From positions 60,908,313 to 60,972,312 of the forward strand of contig OY992537.1 in assembly GCA_963921195.1 (NCBI GenBank): a stretch of 64,000 nucleotides of DNA. The letters are read 5' to 3'. Below the pieces are notes generated by a model. The model saw only the letters and a program-made list of their open reading frames with translations, was not told the origin of the DNA and did not search any database. Numbering within the stretch: the stretch's first letter is position 1; each line of letters begins with the position of its first letter. Shown here piece after piece: positions 33,078 through 44,900 of the stretch. Origin of the DNA: Pegoplata infirma. Its lineage: Eukaryota; Arthropoda; Insecta; Diptera; Anthomyiidae. The translations under genes were made by a program, and so were the position numbers.

Positions 33078-34650
33078 ATTTTCTGAGTGTATTGTTGTAG
33101 TAGTTGTACACTTTACTACATAATGCAATCCAGTATAATGCAGCAACCTTGTCTTTTTATGTGTATGTTGCTGATGACTGACTGACTTATACGTCTTTTT
33201 ATTTTTATAGCATTTTAGCAGCATTTTCCACAACCAGTTTTTTTTTTTTTAGCATTACATAAATGCCTCCTCTCATTTTTTGTAATGCTGCTGCTGTTGC
33301 TATTGTTGTTGCTGCCAACAACAGCAACATCAACTGAAAAATAATACAACTTTTTTGGGCTTGAAATCCAAAAAAGACTATAGAAATTCCTTAATATCAG
33401 TCGTGAAGAAGTGCATAAAAAACAATTTTGTATATGGATGGCATGGAAAAACCCAAAAGATATTTAAGCATGGAAATGAGCAAAAGTTGTTTTCTACGAA
33501 ACGAACGAAAAAAAATAATAATAAAAACAAAGTAGGAATAAAGTAGAAAAATAAAAGCATTTTCAATGCACGCACTTCAAACAATACGTGTTTGTAGTGT
33601 ATTGAGAGGAAAAATAATTTTTTAAAAACATCAACAACAGCAACTGCAATTATCACTAAAATACAATTACTTACAAGGACGCTATTCCAACCGTTATACA
33701 GCGATTTGCCTGGAACTTAAAATGAACTTGGGGTGTTTCGGCTTAAAAATATCGTTGCCTTCTGATTAAAATATTTGGTCCTTCAGAAAAATTTCAATAA
33801 CTCCCGAACTAACACTAATATCGTCCAGGGAAGAATACGTGGTCATTTTAAATATAACACAGATTATTTCTCATTCATATAAATATCGCAGGTCTAAGTC
33901 TTCATTTAAAATCCATTTAAACTTAAATTTTATTCATCAAAAAACATGCCGCAACTTTAATTTTTTTTAAGTTTAAAAAAAAAATTAAAGATCATTTATA
34001 TCTGTGCCGAAATTTCCAGAGATGTGTTTTGCCTTGTTTTCGAGAAAAAAAAAATGTTAAAGATTGCATTATGCTAATTTTATACAATAATGGGGTATAT
34101 AACGTATGCGTATTAGTAATAACAACACTGAAACAATATGTTAAATAGGGATTGAGTTTTTATTAACGATTTCGCACGCTAATGAAAAAAAAGTTTATTC
34201 ACGCACGAAATTTTATTTTACACATAAGGGCGAATACTTTGCCATAGATATCCTATTGAAACTAATATGTTTTTTCTATAGTGAAACAGTTGGTGTGAAA
34301 TGCCTCTTATGGTTATTTTAAGTTTCAGGAAAATGGGTGTGGAGACTTAACTTTGTGTATACTATATATATATACCGACATTTTTAGTGGTTATTTTTAA
34401 CTTAAAACGGAGGTTAATATTTACATGTCGCTCATTTACAACAATAGTAACATAACTAGGGTTGTGTTTTTAAGGGCGTCCGGGGCAGTCCTACTTCTTT
34501 TTAAGAAAGCGTCCGGGGTTGTCCTACTTTTTCGACTTTTTCCTATAACTTTTTTTGTTGCTTTTAAACTTTTGAAATATTGGCTGTATTTTAGCTTATC
34601 ACTTTTACACATAAGGGCGAACTTTTGAGAGCAAAACGCGAAGAAAAATT
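33078..34650. other. Mostly unique sequence, no certain gene
   Basis: 33276-33340 is rich in GCTGCTGTTG and CAACAACAGCAAC, a coding-like or microsatellite triplet tract forming a weak hairpin. A possible 35-base minus-strand exon is listed separately. At 34460-34535, GGGCGTCCGGGGCAGTCCTA and AGCGTCCGGGGTTGTCCTA form a short tandem pair. ACACATAAGGGCGAA recurs at 34218 and 34607. Confidence 0.4.
33674..33708 (-). CDS. Possible 35-base micro-exon (doubtful)
   Basis: On the minus strand TTAAGTTCCAG precedes 35 bases and a GTAAGTAATT donor. One phase reads KSLYNGWNSVL. It cannot feed the exon at 30201-30368 directly because the phases differ. Could be chance. Confidence 0.15.
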
Positions 34651-34820
34651 ATTAATACATATTCAACTCTTCATTTATTGAGAATTAGAGAAAGAAAATT
34701 GAACAATCTCTTAGTAAGATCACGATTGTGTTGGTAATTTGACGATCGTGATCTTAATAAGAGATTGTACAATTTTTTTCTTCTAATTCTCAATGAATGT
34801 AGAGTTGAATATGTATTAAT
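34651..34820. mobile_element. 170-bp hairpin MITE
   Basis: ATTAATACATATTCAACTCT and AGAGTTGAATATGTATTAAT are perfect inverted ends. The arms run about 75 bases with minor mismatches, meeting near 34735 (TCACGATTGTG…GATCGTGA). Confidence 0.8.
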
Positions 34821-35167
34821 GGAATGGAATCTGACAAATTCCGAAACACGTGTCCTGCAAAAATGAAAATTAGTCTATAATAATATCATAGCTTTAATTA
34901 TAAAAGGAAGTAAGAAGGGCACCATGGGTTAAAATTTTTTGATATGGCTCAAATTAAGTTTAAATGAAAGCTTATCTCAACTTCTATTAAATAGTCAGTG
35001 GAGAACATTTTTTTTTTTTTTTTAATTTTTTGAACGTAGGAAAAAAATTTGGAATTCTTTTTGATAAATTTCAATTGGCGGTATCTCGAAAAGCGCTCGA
35101 CCGATTTCAGAAATTTTTTGATGTTTGATATATATTTTTTGTTTAATTTTTCAAAAATCTAAGATAT
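34821..35167. repeat. Diverged repeat G unit
   Basis: Contains CACCATGGGTTAAAATTTTT, a GAACGTAGGAAAAAAATTTG block and GGCGGTATCTCGAAAAGCGC, the order seen in the tandem array at 38860-40400. Interrupted at 35168. Confidence 0.6.
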
Positions 35168-35886
35168 CCCAGCAAATGGTAATGGGTAGTGATTATATAA
35201 CACATTACCAAGTAATGCATATAACTTATTTGTAGCATTATTTTATGATGTCTTACCAAACATTTGTTCCACAACGTATTATTTTCAAGTGAAAAATAAT
35301 GCATTACTAATAATTTGCTACGTAATGCATGATTATTGGAAAAAATGTATTTCATATTTGTTATTTCTAAACATTAAATCATGGATGACTTATATTTGGT
35401 TACATTATGTATTATTTGAAAGTTTGAAATAATGTAATATTTATAATTGGATGCATAATGCATTACAATAACATAAAAAATAATTGTTTTATAAAAAAAC
35501 TAGAGATGGGCTCACGACAGGAAATTTCTAATGACACACACACACTCACGAGCATATTTTATCTACTTACACTCACTTACAATCACGTGAGTAAATTTAA
35601 TACAAAATTACTTTTTCACTACTCGTAACACCTTATATATTATCTTCTGGTATGCTATATTCTTTCATTTCTCGTAACCTATAAAATATCATATATTTTA
35701 CATCTTACTCGTATTCTTCGTTATAAATTTATGACTTATTTTATGCCTTACTGGTATTCTTTGTGATAATGTGGATGCATTACTTTGAGTCTCATCGCCT
35801 TTTAAAATCATCAATGCTACAATGTATAAAATAAGAGATCCTATACCTTATTTTATACCTTATTTGGTAATCTAAGTTTTGCTGGG
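35168..35886. mobile_element. MITE of the CCCAGCAAA family (719 bp)
   Basis: CCCAGCAAATGGTAATGGG at the left and TTTTGCTGGG at the right, flanked by AT on both sides, i.e. a 2-bp duplication. The interior is rich in TAATGCATTA palindromes. It splits a repeat G unit. Confidence 0.75.
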
Positions 35887-36204
35887 ATTAGTTGGAATTT
35901 TCCAAAAATTCAAAAATTTGATCAAAGGTCGCTACGGGTTAAAATGATCAGATTTGGCGCAAATTAATTTTAAATAAAAGTTTATTTCAAGTTCTATGAA
36001 AGGCTTAAGGGGAAAAAACTTTGAGATTTTTTTTTTTTAATTTCTCTAACGCAGGAAAGCCTCCAATTTTTGTAAATTTCAAAAAGCGATATCTCGAAAA
36101 CCGTTTGACTGATTTTATTTTTTTGTTGATCTTGGTCGTCTACACAGAGTGGTAACAAATTTTAAGCTTATGAATATACATATATCACATTACAGAAATT
36201 AACA
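35887..36204. repeat. Diverged repeat G unit, continued
   Basis: TTGATCAAAGGTCGCTACGG, TAAAATGATCAGATTTGGCG and AGCGATATCTCGAAAACCG follow the array order. Confidence 0.6.
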
Positions 36205-36425
36205 TAGTAATATCAGTATCTGAGACATTTTCCATTTGAAAAATTTCTTAGAATCTGAGACTTTTTCTGTAAGGAAAATGTCTCAAAATCTGAGACTTTT
36301 TCTGTTGAATATCAGACTTGCAATCTGAGACTTTTCCTAAAGAAAAAATGTCTCAGAACCTGAGAATCTTTCTTTGTCTCAGATTCTGAGACAATTTTTC
36401 TATAGAAAAGGTCTTAGACTCAAAA
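36205..36425. repeat. 35-bp satellite, inverted degenerate array
   Basis: About six copies of TCTGAGACTTTTTCTGTAAG…AAAATGTCTCA, opposite in orientation to 21395-22180. Confidence 0.8.
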
Positions 36426-38085
36426 AAGTATTTCCCATAAAAATGTCTTTACATTATTCTAAACAGTTGTTGCGAAAGTCTACAATTAAATAAAATAAAG
36501 AATCCGTAAGAAGGAATTTCAGAAATGAAAACTCTAATCTTCAATTATCCAGTCTTGCTAGTAATAACACTGTGCAACACGTCTTGGATGGGACCAATAG
36601 TAGACCAAAACCCCCGAAGGGTTTTGAAAACTTAGCTCGAGTTCTTTTTTATGTCCCACGAAGCTTTAAAATTTTTTTCAAATGCGTTTTGAATAAGTCA
36701 AAAAAAAGTATTAAATTTAATTCTGAGGTAAATATACTCAGAAAAAAAATTAACTAAAAAATGGGAAAATTAACTAAATGCATGGAAAATTAATTATTTA
36801 GCTCCATTTCCATGTTTTCCTTTTTTTAAGTTCATATTTTTCTTAAAAGTAAGGAAAGAAAAAAAGTTGGTAATATTATGCCAATTTGAATTAAATTTAC
36901 AAGGAATTCTCGTGAATTTACTAGATTTTTTTTGTAAAATAATCTTGTAAATTTGTAAAATTACAAAAAAAAAAATGCAAAAACAAATGTAAATTTGCAA
37001 ATGTGTTTGTTAAAAAAAAAGGGCAACTTTCAAATATTGGTAAAATGGGATTACGAGACTTCTCCTAGTAATTTGACAAAGTTTCTTTTTTTATGTTTAC
37101 GCAATGACTTTGGTGGAGAGTATAACACTTTAGATACAATGATATCGGCTCTTTGACTGTTTTGAAAATTAGCTTTAAAACACATAGGACTTTTTGCTGA
37201 CATGGTCAACAAAAAATTAAGATAAAAATATTTTATCTTCTCAAATCTTAAAAATATTAATTCTAACCTTATTAGCATTTTCTGTTAAATTGTTTTAATT
37301 AAAATGCTACACCAACAATCAACAAAACAATTATTTAAAAAAAAAAAAAATTATTTCAATTTCATTTATGTATGAAATATTTAATTTTTTTTTTTTTTAA
37401 ATTTAATATTTTTCTTCAGTTATAAATATTTAATTATATTCAAGGGAACAGCAGTTAACAAACAAAAGCCTCTTTATAGGCATCTGGAAATATTCAGCAC
37501 CACACTACTGCCACTTTTAGTATATAAAAAAAAAAATAAAAGGAATTTTAATTTTGTTCGTTTATTTTTATATAAAATATTTTTTTTAATATTTATTTTT
37601 TTTTTGATTTTTGTGTAATTTTTGGTTGTTTGTTGCTCATTTTATGGTTTAATTTTAATGGTTTTTTATTTGGCAACATATGGATTTTATTGTTATTTTT
37701 TGCACAAAAGTTTAATTTTTCTTCTTCTTCTTCTTCTTCTCATTGGCGTATATAGTATGGCATCCAATTATATTTTTCTGTATTATAATGTTTAGTAAAG
37801 GAGGCCATTTTTATGGGTTTTTTTGTAATATTTTTTTTTTTTTTATAAAATTTTTTGTGGTATTTTAGTATTTTAAGAGTGAGAGATATTAATCTTAAAA
37901 CATTGTATATTTATTTATATAGTGAATCGTTTCGTTTTGGTTTTTAAATTCTTTTTTTTTAACTGCTATCTTTTTAATGGTTTAGTAATTTGAAATTATA
38001 AATATGATCAGATATAAAAAGATTCATACATTTAACCTTGTTAGTTTATTGATGAAGAATTATGTTTTTTTTTGAATTTTAATAA
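36426..38085. other. Unique A+T-rich sequence, no certain gene
   Basis: Minus-strand frame 37051-37278 (75 codons, with MSAKSPMCFKANFQNSQRAD) has a protein-like middle, but I recognise no family and see no splice sites that extend it. A CTT microsatellite lies at 37719-37740. Long T and A runs dominate 37330-37640. Confidence 0.4.
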
Positions 38086-38835
38086 CCCGAGTAAAAAAGT
38101 TTATATATAATTATATATAATTTGATAAAATTATATATAATTTTATATATTTGCAAAAGTTAGATAAAATTATATATAATTTGATAAAATTATATATAAT
38201 TATATCTGAATTTTTTATATAAAATTTTTTAAAGTAAGATAAAATTATATTTAATTTTATCAAATTATATATAATTATATCAGAATTTGTTTTACATGTA
38301 ACTTTATAAAATTTGATAAAATTTGATAAAATTAGATAAAATTAGATAAAATTTTATAAAATTTGATAAAATTTTATATAACAAAACATTACCGGAGTAA
38401 AAAAGTTTTTATACAATTATATATAATTTGATCAAATTATATATAATTATATAAAAATTATATCAAATTATATATAATTTGATAAAATTTTATAAAATTT
38501 TATAAAATTTTATCAAATTAGAATTAATTTGATATAATTTTATATAGATATAATTATATATAATTTTATCAAATTATATATAATTTTATATAATTTTATA
38601 AAATTTTTTGGAGAATTTTACCTCTTTATATAATTTTTATATAATTATATATAATTTGATATAATTTGATCAAATTATATATAATTATATCAAAAACTTT
38701 TTTAATCGGGTATATATAATTTTATATAATTTTATTAAATTTTTTAAAAGCAGAAACTTTCATATATAATCTTTTATAATTATATATAATTTTATCAATT
38801 TGTATATAATTATATAAAAAAGTTTTTTACTCGGT
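38086..38835. mobile_element. Element of the CCCGAGTAAAAA family, 750 bp
   Basis: CCCGAGTAAAAAAG at the left, AGTTTTTTACTCGG at the right with the last base changed, flanked by AA. The interior is almost entirely TATATAATTxGATAAAATT repeats. Internal degenerate ends at 38392 (CCGGAGTAAAAAAG) and 38695 (TTTTTTAATCGGG) suggest further nested or decayed members. Confidence 0.7.
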
Positions 38836-40400
38836 AATAAATGTTTAAAAAAAGTCAAGATAAAATGTTGTTTTCTTCTACACCGAATCAAAAATATTTT
38901 AAAAGATTAACTTTTTTGAAGTTTTTAGAATATATTTTTAATTTGCTAAAACTTAGAAAAAAAAAAACATATTTAAATTAAAAATTTTCAACTTTGTTTT
39001 AAAAATGCTACATTAGAGTGTCATTTTTTCTTCGACTTCCCAAGTCTCCGGGAAAATTTTTATTCTAGTGGATCGAAAAAAAAAAATTGTGGTAAAAATT
39101 TGAAGTCAATCGGATTAAATTAACCAAAGTTTTGAATTTTTAAAAATCAAAAAAAAAAAAAAAGCCACATCAAACTTATTAATTTTGAAGCGCTGAATAC
39201 GAATATCAAAAAAATTTTAAAATCGGGCGCACGGTTTTCGACATATTTCTATTTGAAATTTGCCGAAAAGGGTGGTTATTTCCTACGTTCAAAAAATTTT
39301 TTAAAAATTATCTTAAAATTTATTTTCCTTAACCCTTTCATAGAGTTTTCAACAACCTTTACTTTAAACCTAACTTAGGCCAAATCCGATAATTTTAACC
39401 AGTAGCGCTCTTCGATCAAAGTTTTTTTTTTACCTAATTTTCACAAAAACCTCTATGTTTTGATCTGATTTGACTCAAATTAAAATTAATTGAAAGTTCG
39501 TCTCCAGATCTATAAAATAGGTAATGGAAACAATATTTTGAGATTTTTTTAAAAAAGATTTCTTCAACGTAGGAAAAAACCGCCATTTTGGAAATTTTTG
39601 ACAAGTTTCAAATGGCGATAACTCGAAAACCATTCGACCGAATTCAGATATTTTTTGATAATTGTATTCACCGTGCCAAAATGAATAAAATAATTGATAA
39701 CGAGATATTTTTTTTATTTTTATTCTTCAAAAACTCAAAATTTTGGTGGAAATTGTCCAAAAATGCAAAACTTTGATCAAAGGGCGCCACGGGTTAAAAT
39801 GATCGGATTTGGCTAAAATTAAGTATAAATAAAAGACTGTGTCAACCTCTATGAAAGGGTCTGGGGTAAGAAATTTGAGATTTAAAAAAAAAAAATTCTA
39901 GAACGTAGGAAAAACCCGCCATTTTTTGCAAATTTCAAAAAACGATATCTCGAAAACCGTTCGACCGATTTAAAAAATAAAAATAAAAATTCGTGTTCAG
40001 CGCATGAAAAGTAATAAGTATGATGTGTCGCATGACATAGTTTCTTTTTTTTAATTTTCAAAAATCTAAAAATCCACGGGTTAATATAGTCCAATTGATC
40101 TCAAATTTGTACCTTATAAGTTTTAGGCCTAGGATAATAAAAATTTGCCCTGACGTTCAAAATCGGAAGAAAAAAATGCTATATTAGACCAACATTTTTT
40201 GTATGACAAAAAAATTCTTTTTTCCGATTTTGAATGTCCGGGCAATTTTTTATTCTACTTGGCCTAAAATTTAAGTGTCACAAATTTGAGGCCAACCGGT
40301 TTAAATTAACCCGTGGCGCATGGCGATCAAAACCTTAAGACTTAAAAAAAAGTTTTAAATCGATCGAACTGTTTTTGAGATATTGATATTTGAAATTTGC
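38836..40400. repeat. Repeat G, ~340-bp diverged tandem array
   Basis: AACGTAGGAAAAAxCCGCCATTTT recurs at about 39557 and 39902, with TCGAAAACCxTTCGACCGA 50-60 bases on. TTAACCCGTGGCGC or ACGGGTTAAAATGATCGGAT blocks mark each unit. About four units, the first and last more diverged. A single unit piece also lies at 43555-43640 inside the hAT-like element. No coding frame. Confidence 0.7.
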
Positions 40401-40799
40401 ACTGTAGAAAAAGTGATAGGTCCATGATAGGTCACGTGACCTATCAGCCGAAGCCAAAACACAAAGTCAACACCTTTCATATTAAAATACCTATCACTTT
40501 TGCTAGAGAATATCTCCGCCCAGAATATATCACTAGCAGGGCCGCTTTAAGGTATGGCGTGGTCCCTGGGCCCACAAGAATTTGGGGTCCCGCTGAAAAG
40601 TAAAAAGTCGCATGACAAAAAAAAAAAAAAAATTCTTTTGGTACAAATTTAACTCATGTTATTAGCTGTTTAAAGACAAATAAATTTAAAAAAAATATTT
40701 TGAGTAGGGATATTTTAGCTCGAGGTCACTTTTCTTTACTAATTAAAACCACGATATTAGTGTAGTACAATTTGGATTTATTGAGACCTATTTCTATGT
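40401..40799. other. Nested palindromes and a GGGCCGC element relic
   Basis: A perfect 22-base palindrome centred on CACGTG (40425-40446) lies within a wider inverted pair, AAAAGTGATAGG (40409-40420) and CCTATCACTTTT (40490-40501). From 40535, AGGGCCGCTTTAAGGTATGG and CCTGGGCCCACAAGAATTTG resemble relics at 29943-30003. No gene. Confidence 0.6.
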
Positions 40800-41065
40800 A
40801 AGAATCTGAGACTTTTCCTAAGACGAAAAATATCTCAGAATCTAAAACTTTTTCTACACGAAAAATGTCTCAGAATCTGAAACTTTTTTTATACGAAAAT
40901 GTCTCAGAATCTGAAACTTTTTCTATACGAAAAATGTCTCAGAATCTGAAAATTTTTCTATACGAAATATGTCTCAAAATCTGAAACTTTTTCTACACGA
41001 AAAATGTCTCAGAATCTGAGACTTGTTCAATGCGAAAAACGTTTCAGAATGTAATACTTTTTCAT
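40800..41065. repeat. 35-bp satellite, third array
   Basis: About six copies of CGAAAAATGTCTCAGAATCT followed by GAAACTTTTTCTATA, same orientation as 36205-36425. Confidence 0.85.
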
Positions 41066-41109
41066 GCGGTTATCAAGATATCGTTATTTGAAATTTTTTA
41101 AAAAAAAAA

Positions 41110-41410
41110 ATCTTAAATTAAAATAAATTAAGTTAAAATGAAATATATATGATCATAAATGGAGATATGTGGATCATATGTGAATTTGTATAACCATATA
41201 TTATCATATATGCCTCCATATATGTTCATATATGATTTGATACGAAAATTGATCCGATATTCGCTCATATCGGGCCAATTTTCGGATCAGATCATATATG
41301 ACCATATATGGAGGCATATATGATAATATTTGGTTATATAAATCCATATATGATCCATATATCTTCATATATATGGATCATATATGGATTTATATAATTT
41401 TTGACTGGGT
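41110..41410. mobile_element. Foldback MITE with GATCATATATG arms
   Basis: ATATATTATCATATATGCCT mirrors AGGCATATATGATAATATTT, and GAAAATTGATCCGATATTCG mirrors the ATATCGGGCCAATTTTC side about a centre near 41262. It ends TTTTTGACTGGG; the matching left end is not visible. Confidence 0.7.
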
Positions 41411-41819
41411 TTTCATTTTTCAATTAAAGTCAATACAAATATTAAAGTCAATAAGAGAAATACTTAAATTCAAAAAATGATGTCGAAATTGTTGCGTAAA
41501 CTCAAAATCAATTTCTAAAATCGGTGAACGAGATATTTCTATTTGAATTTTTTAATTCCTGATCGTATCGTACATAGAAAAAAGTAAAATAAAAATTTAA
41601 GTATTTTTTTTTTTTAATAAAAAAATTGCTTAACTTTGCACCAGCAAACAATTTATTAGTATTCAGTAAACATTTAATACAAATTTACTAAAAAATTTTA
41701 ATAAATTTTTAATTGACACTACTAAAGCTTTACTCAAATTTTTTCGTTTTTCTTAAGTAATTTTTTACAAAATTTATCAATTTATTTTTTTAAATAATTA
41801 AATTTCTTTCTCAAAGAGT
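41411..41819. repeat. 3' flank of the host gene with a shared diverged repeat
   Basis: 41625-41775 shares block order with 11495-11650. The gene's polyadenylation signal lies in it. Confidence 0.4.
41781..41786 (-). terminator. AATAAA polyadenylation signal of the DUF1091-like gene
   Basis: On the minus strand AATAAA begins 34 bases after the TAA stop at 41820-41822. Confidence 0.6.
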
Positions 41820-41999
41820 TTATACATGTGTTTTACTTCTTCTTCCACCGGCAGGTGTAAAAGCTCCAGTTATTCTCAAAGTACCAACTAATGTTTTAAA
41901 TTTATAAAAATTCAAACCATACGTAAAGTTTGTAATCGGAAGAAATGGCGGAAAATATGTATCAGTGATTGAAAAATTTTTAATTTCAAATAAAAAGTT
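41820..41999 (-). CDS. DUF1091-like gene exon 3
   Basis: Acceptor TTGTTTCTCTTTCAG, then 59 codons and TAA. Starts NFLFEIKNFSITDTYFPPF and ends with a basic tail (GGRRSKTHV). The join CPVKK-NFLFEIKNF fits the family, where the conserved CP-x-K is followed by a short β-strand and a P-x-F-L-P motif. Confidence 0.8.
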   Translation of the reverse strand, partial: NFLFEIKNFSITDTYFPPFLPITNFTYGLNFYKFKTLVGTLRITGAFTPAGGRRSKTHV

Positions 42000-44900
42000 C
42001 TGAAAGAGAAACAATAAAAATTATTAGACCACAAAAGTTTTAAATTTAAATTTTTAATAATTTAAAAAATATCAAAATAATTAAAACAATTGAAAATTTT
42101 AATAAAAAACATAACAAAATAACAAAATGAATATAAACAAGTAAGAGTGGTGGCTTCGGCGGGGCAGTGGGAGACACCTCCCCCTCTCGAAAAATGTTTA
42201 CTAATTTATTTGTTATGCTTTTTGCACTAAAGTAATACAATTTTATCATTATTTAAACTATTTTTTATATCCACGCCCTAAAAAGGGGGGCGGGCAAAAA
42301 AAAAATAAAATTTAGCCCCCCCGGTCCTAGTGCAGTACTCTGAACTTCTTCTTGCATAAATTTGTTTCATTTGTTTAACAAAAATATAAAAAAACACGTA
42401 AAAAAATCGTGTTTTTTAGAGGTTGGTTTAGTTCCTTTGGGGGGAACTTTTTTCCCCTTGGTCCGAATTTTTCCCATTTACTAACTTAACATGCCTGGGA
42501 CCATAAGACATATTCGCGCCAAATTTCAGGAGGCTAACGGTTTTGTTTTGGACTGCATCGTGCCATCTACCGACAGACGGACGGACGGACATTCACAGAA
42601 TGTCTTAGAATCGATCATGGATCAATAATAAATATACTTTATGGGGTCTCCGATCGATATTTCGATGCGTTACAAACGGAATGACAAAGTGAGTATACCC
42701 CCATACTGTGGTTGGAGGGTATAAAAAATGCTGCCCCAGCTCTTACTTGAACCCACGGCCTCCCAGTTAAAGTGTTTATTGTCGACTGCTTTGCTAATTA
42801 AGCCACCAATGGAGAAAAATCTCACCACCTAGCACTAACAATAAGTTAGATATAGTTGGCTAATGTGTATTTGTAATAGGGCTGTCAAACGGGATCGGTT
42901 TTTTTAAAATCCCGGGATTCGGGATTTGAAAATGGAAATCCCGGGATCCCGGGATTTTTCGGGATTACGGGATTTTTCGGGATTCTGGGATTTTTTGAGA
43001 TTAAATTTCTTTGATTATAAAAGTAAAAAAAAAAAAAACAGCCTCTTTATGTTTCAATTTTATTGTGCATATTAAGGGGGCTACTGTGGGTTAGTTGGTA
43101 GCGTGCTAGCCTATTAAGCAGGCAGTCGTGGGTTTGATTCCCACGAAAACCTTTGGGTCGATTTCGCTACAACGAAATTATTAAAAAAAAAATGATTTCT
43201 AATTATTCTGATTGTTATTTAAAGGCATTTAAAAAATTAAGTATACGCCACTTATGCAGTTTTTAAGTAATTATTATTATTAAATATTTAGCAATATAGT
43301 TTGATAGTTTGTTATGGAAAATGACAACTTTAATTTGCTTTTGGTTTCATCCCATTCCAATTTTGGTTGTTGCACTGTATAATTTTAAAACTAGTTTAAA
43401 GAAAATTTAAAATAATAAAAACATTTGGGGCGGATTACTTAATGAAAAGTTAGCTGCTAACTGCCGATTTAACGGAGCCTTATGTCAAAATTCGTATGAA
43501 AAAGTTCAATTTAACGGAGAGTTATTTTATAACGGAGCATTTTTATTCTCCTACCCCTAAAACTTATGTGGTACAAATTTGAGGCCAATCAGATTAAATT
43601 TACCCGTGGCGCCTTTCGATCAAAGTTTCGGTTTTTTAGAAACTGTTCGCCAAAGCCTGCAAACTATGGTGAAAGGGCTCCGTGACTGTGGCTTAATGGT
43701 TAGTGCGTTGGACTATTATTCAGCAAGCCTGGGTAGAGTCCTCAGCTTAGCCAAATTAGTGGCCAGCTATGTTGAAAATTAAAAAAAAAGTTTTAGTTTT
43801 AATTTGTTTATGTAGATTTAACAATAATTAAACAAAGTTGTATTTTTAAAAATAAATTCTCAAAAATTTTTAATATTTCAAAAATCTCGGGATTTGAGCT
43901 TAAAAATCCCGGGATTCGGGATTCATTTTATGACAAAAATCCCGGGATTTCGGGATTAGGGATTTCGGGATTGACAGCCCTAATTTGTAAACACTTAAAA
44001 ATTTTTGTTTTATACAAAATAAGTGTCTTTCGCTTACTTTGATAACGTTGCCTCCCGGAATATAGATCCACTAAGGCTGGATTTTTGCTAATGATGATTC
44101 GAAGGGGATAAAAAGGGTAAAAAACTGTACTTTTGGTACCTTTTACATTTCCTTTAATAATGGTACTAGAAACTTGAAATTTACAATGTAGATTCAAAGT
44201 AAAAGTACCTTTTATAAAAAGTACCCTTTATAAAAAGTACCTTTTATAAGAAGTACCTTTTATAAAAAAGTACCTTTTTTAAAAAGTACCTTTCCCGAGT
44301 AAAAATTTGTATATAATGCAATATATAATGATATGTAACACAATATATATTTATACGCAATTTGATCCGAATAATGGTGGAAGTTTTTGCATTAAAAAAG
44401 ATCAACGTGTAACAAATATGATATGAATTGCATAAAAAACATAAAATCCTGGTTTGGGTGAGATACACCACAGGTCAACGATACATTCAATAAACATATA
44501 ATTTTCAAAAACAAAAAAATGTTTGGGTACGCTTCGAACCAGATAGGTGATATACATAACCCTAACAAGGAAATGTTTTGAAACATTTTAAAAAGTTTCT
44601 ATACTTTGCCAAAAAAAAACTTTGAAATTTTTTTAGTTAATTGGCAACATATATAGTTTTATATGGAACAGAATAAGCTATATATAACGTTGTGTTAAAT
44701 TATACAGAAAAACAAATTTTGTATTCACCCTCATATAATTTAATATAAATATATCAACCGTACACCTTTTAATCCGAATCATGATTAAATTATATATTAC
44801 TACATATGACTGCATTTAAAAAATTGAAAAAATATCTCACGGATGTATATGTAACGTAATATATGTTTATTTTTACTCGGGAATTATCGATAATTTAAAA

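Larger units (their letters stand above)
42877..43982. mobile_element. hAT-like non-autonomous element, 1106 bp, perfect 8-bp duplication
   Basis: The ends TAGGGCTGTCAA and TTGACAGCCCTA are flanked by ATTTGTAA on both sides (42869-42876, 43983-43990). Eight-base duplications and this end sequence are typical of hAT. Both sub-terminal regions are clusters of AATCCCGGGATT palindromes. The interior carries two tRNA-like modules and a piece of repeat G. No transposase frame. Confidence 0.9.

Noticed and set aside
37051..37278. 75-codon minus-strand frame with a protein-like middle
   Set aside because: No recognised family and no supporting splice or polyadenylation signals; kept only as a remark.
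43077..43153. Functional tRNA gene
   Set aside because: T-arm is good, but acceptor ends do not pair and it lies inside a hAT-like element; treated as a tRNA-like module.
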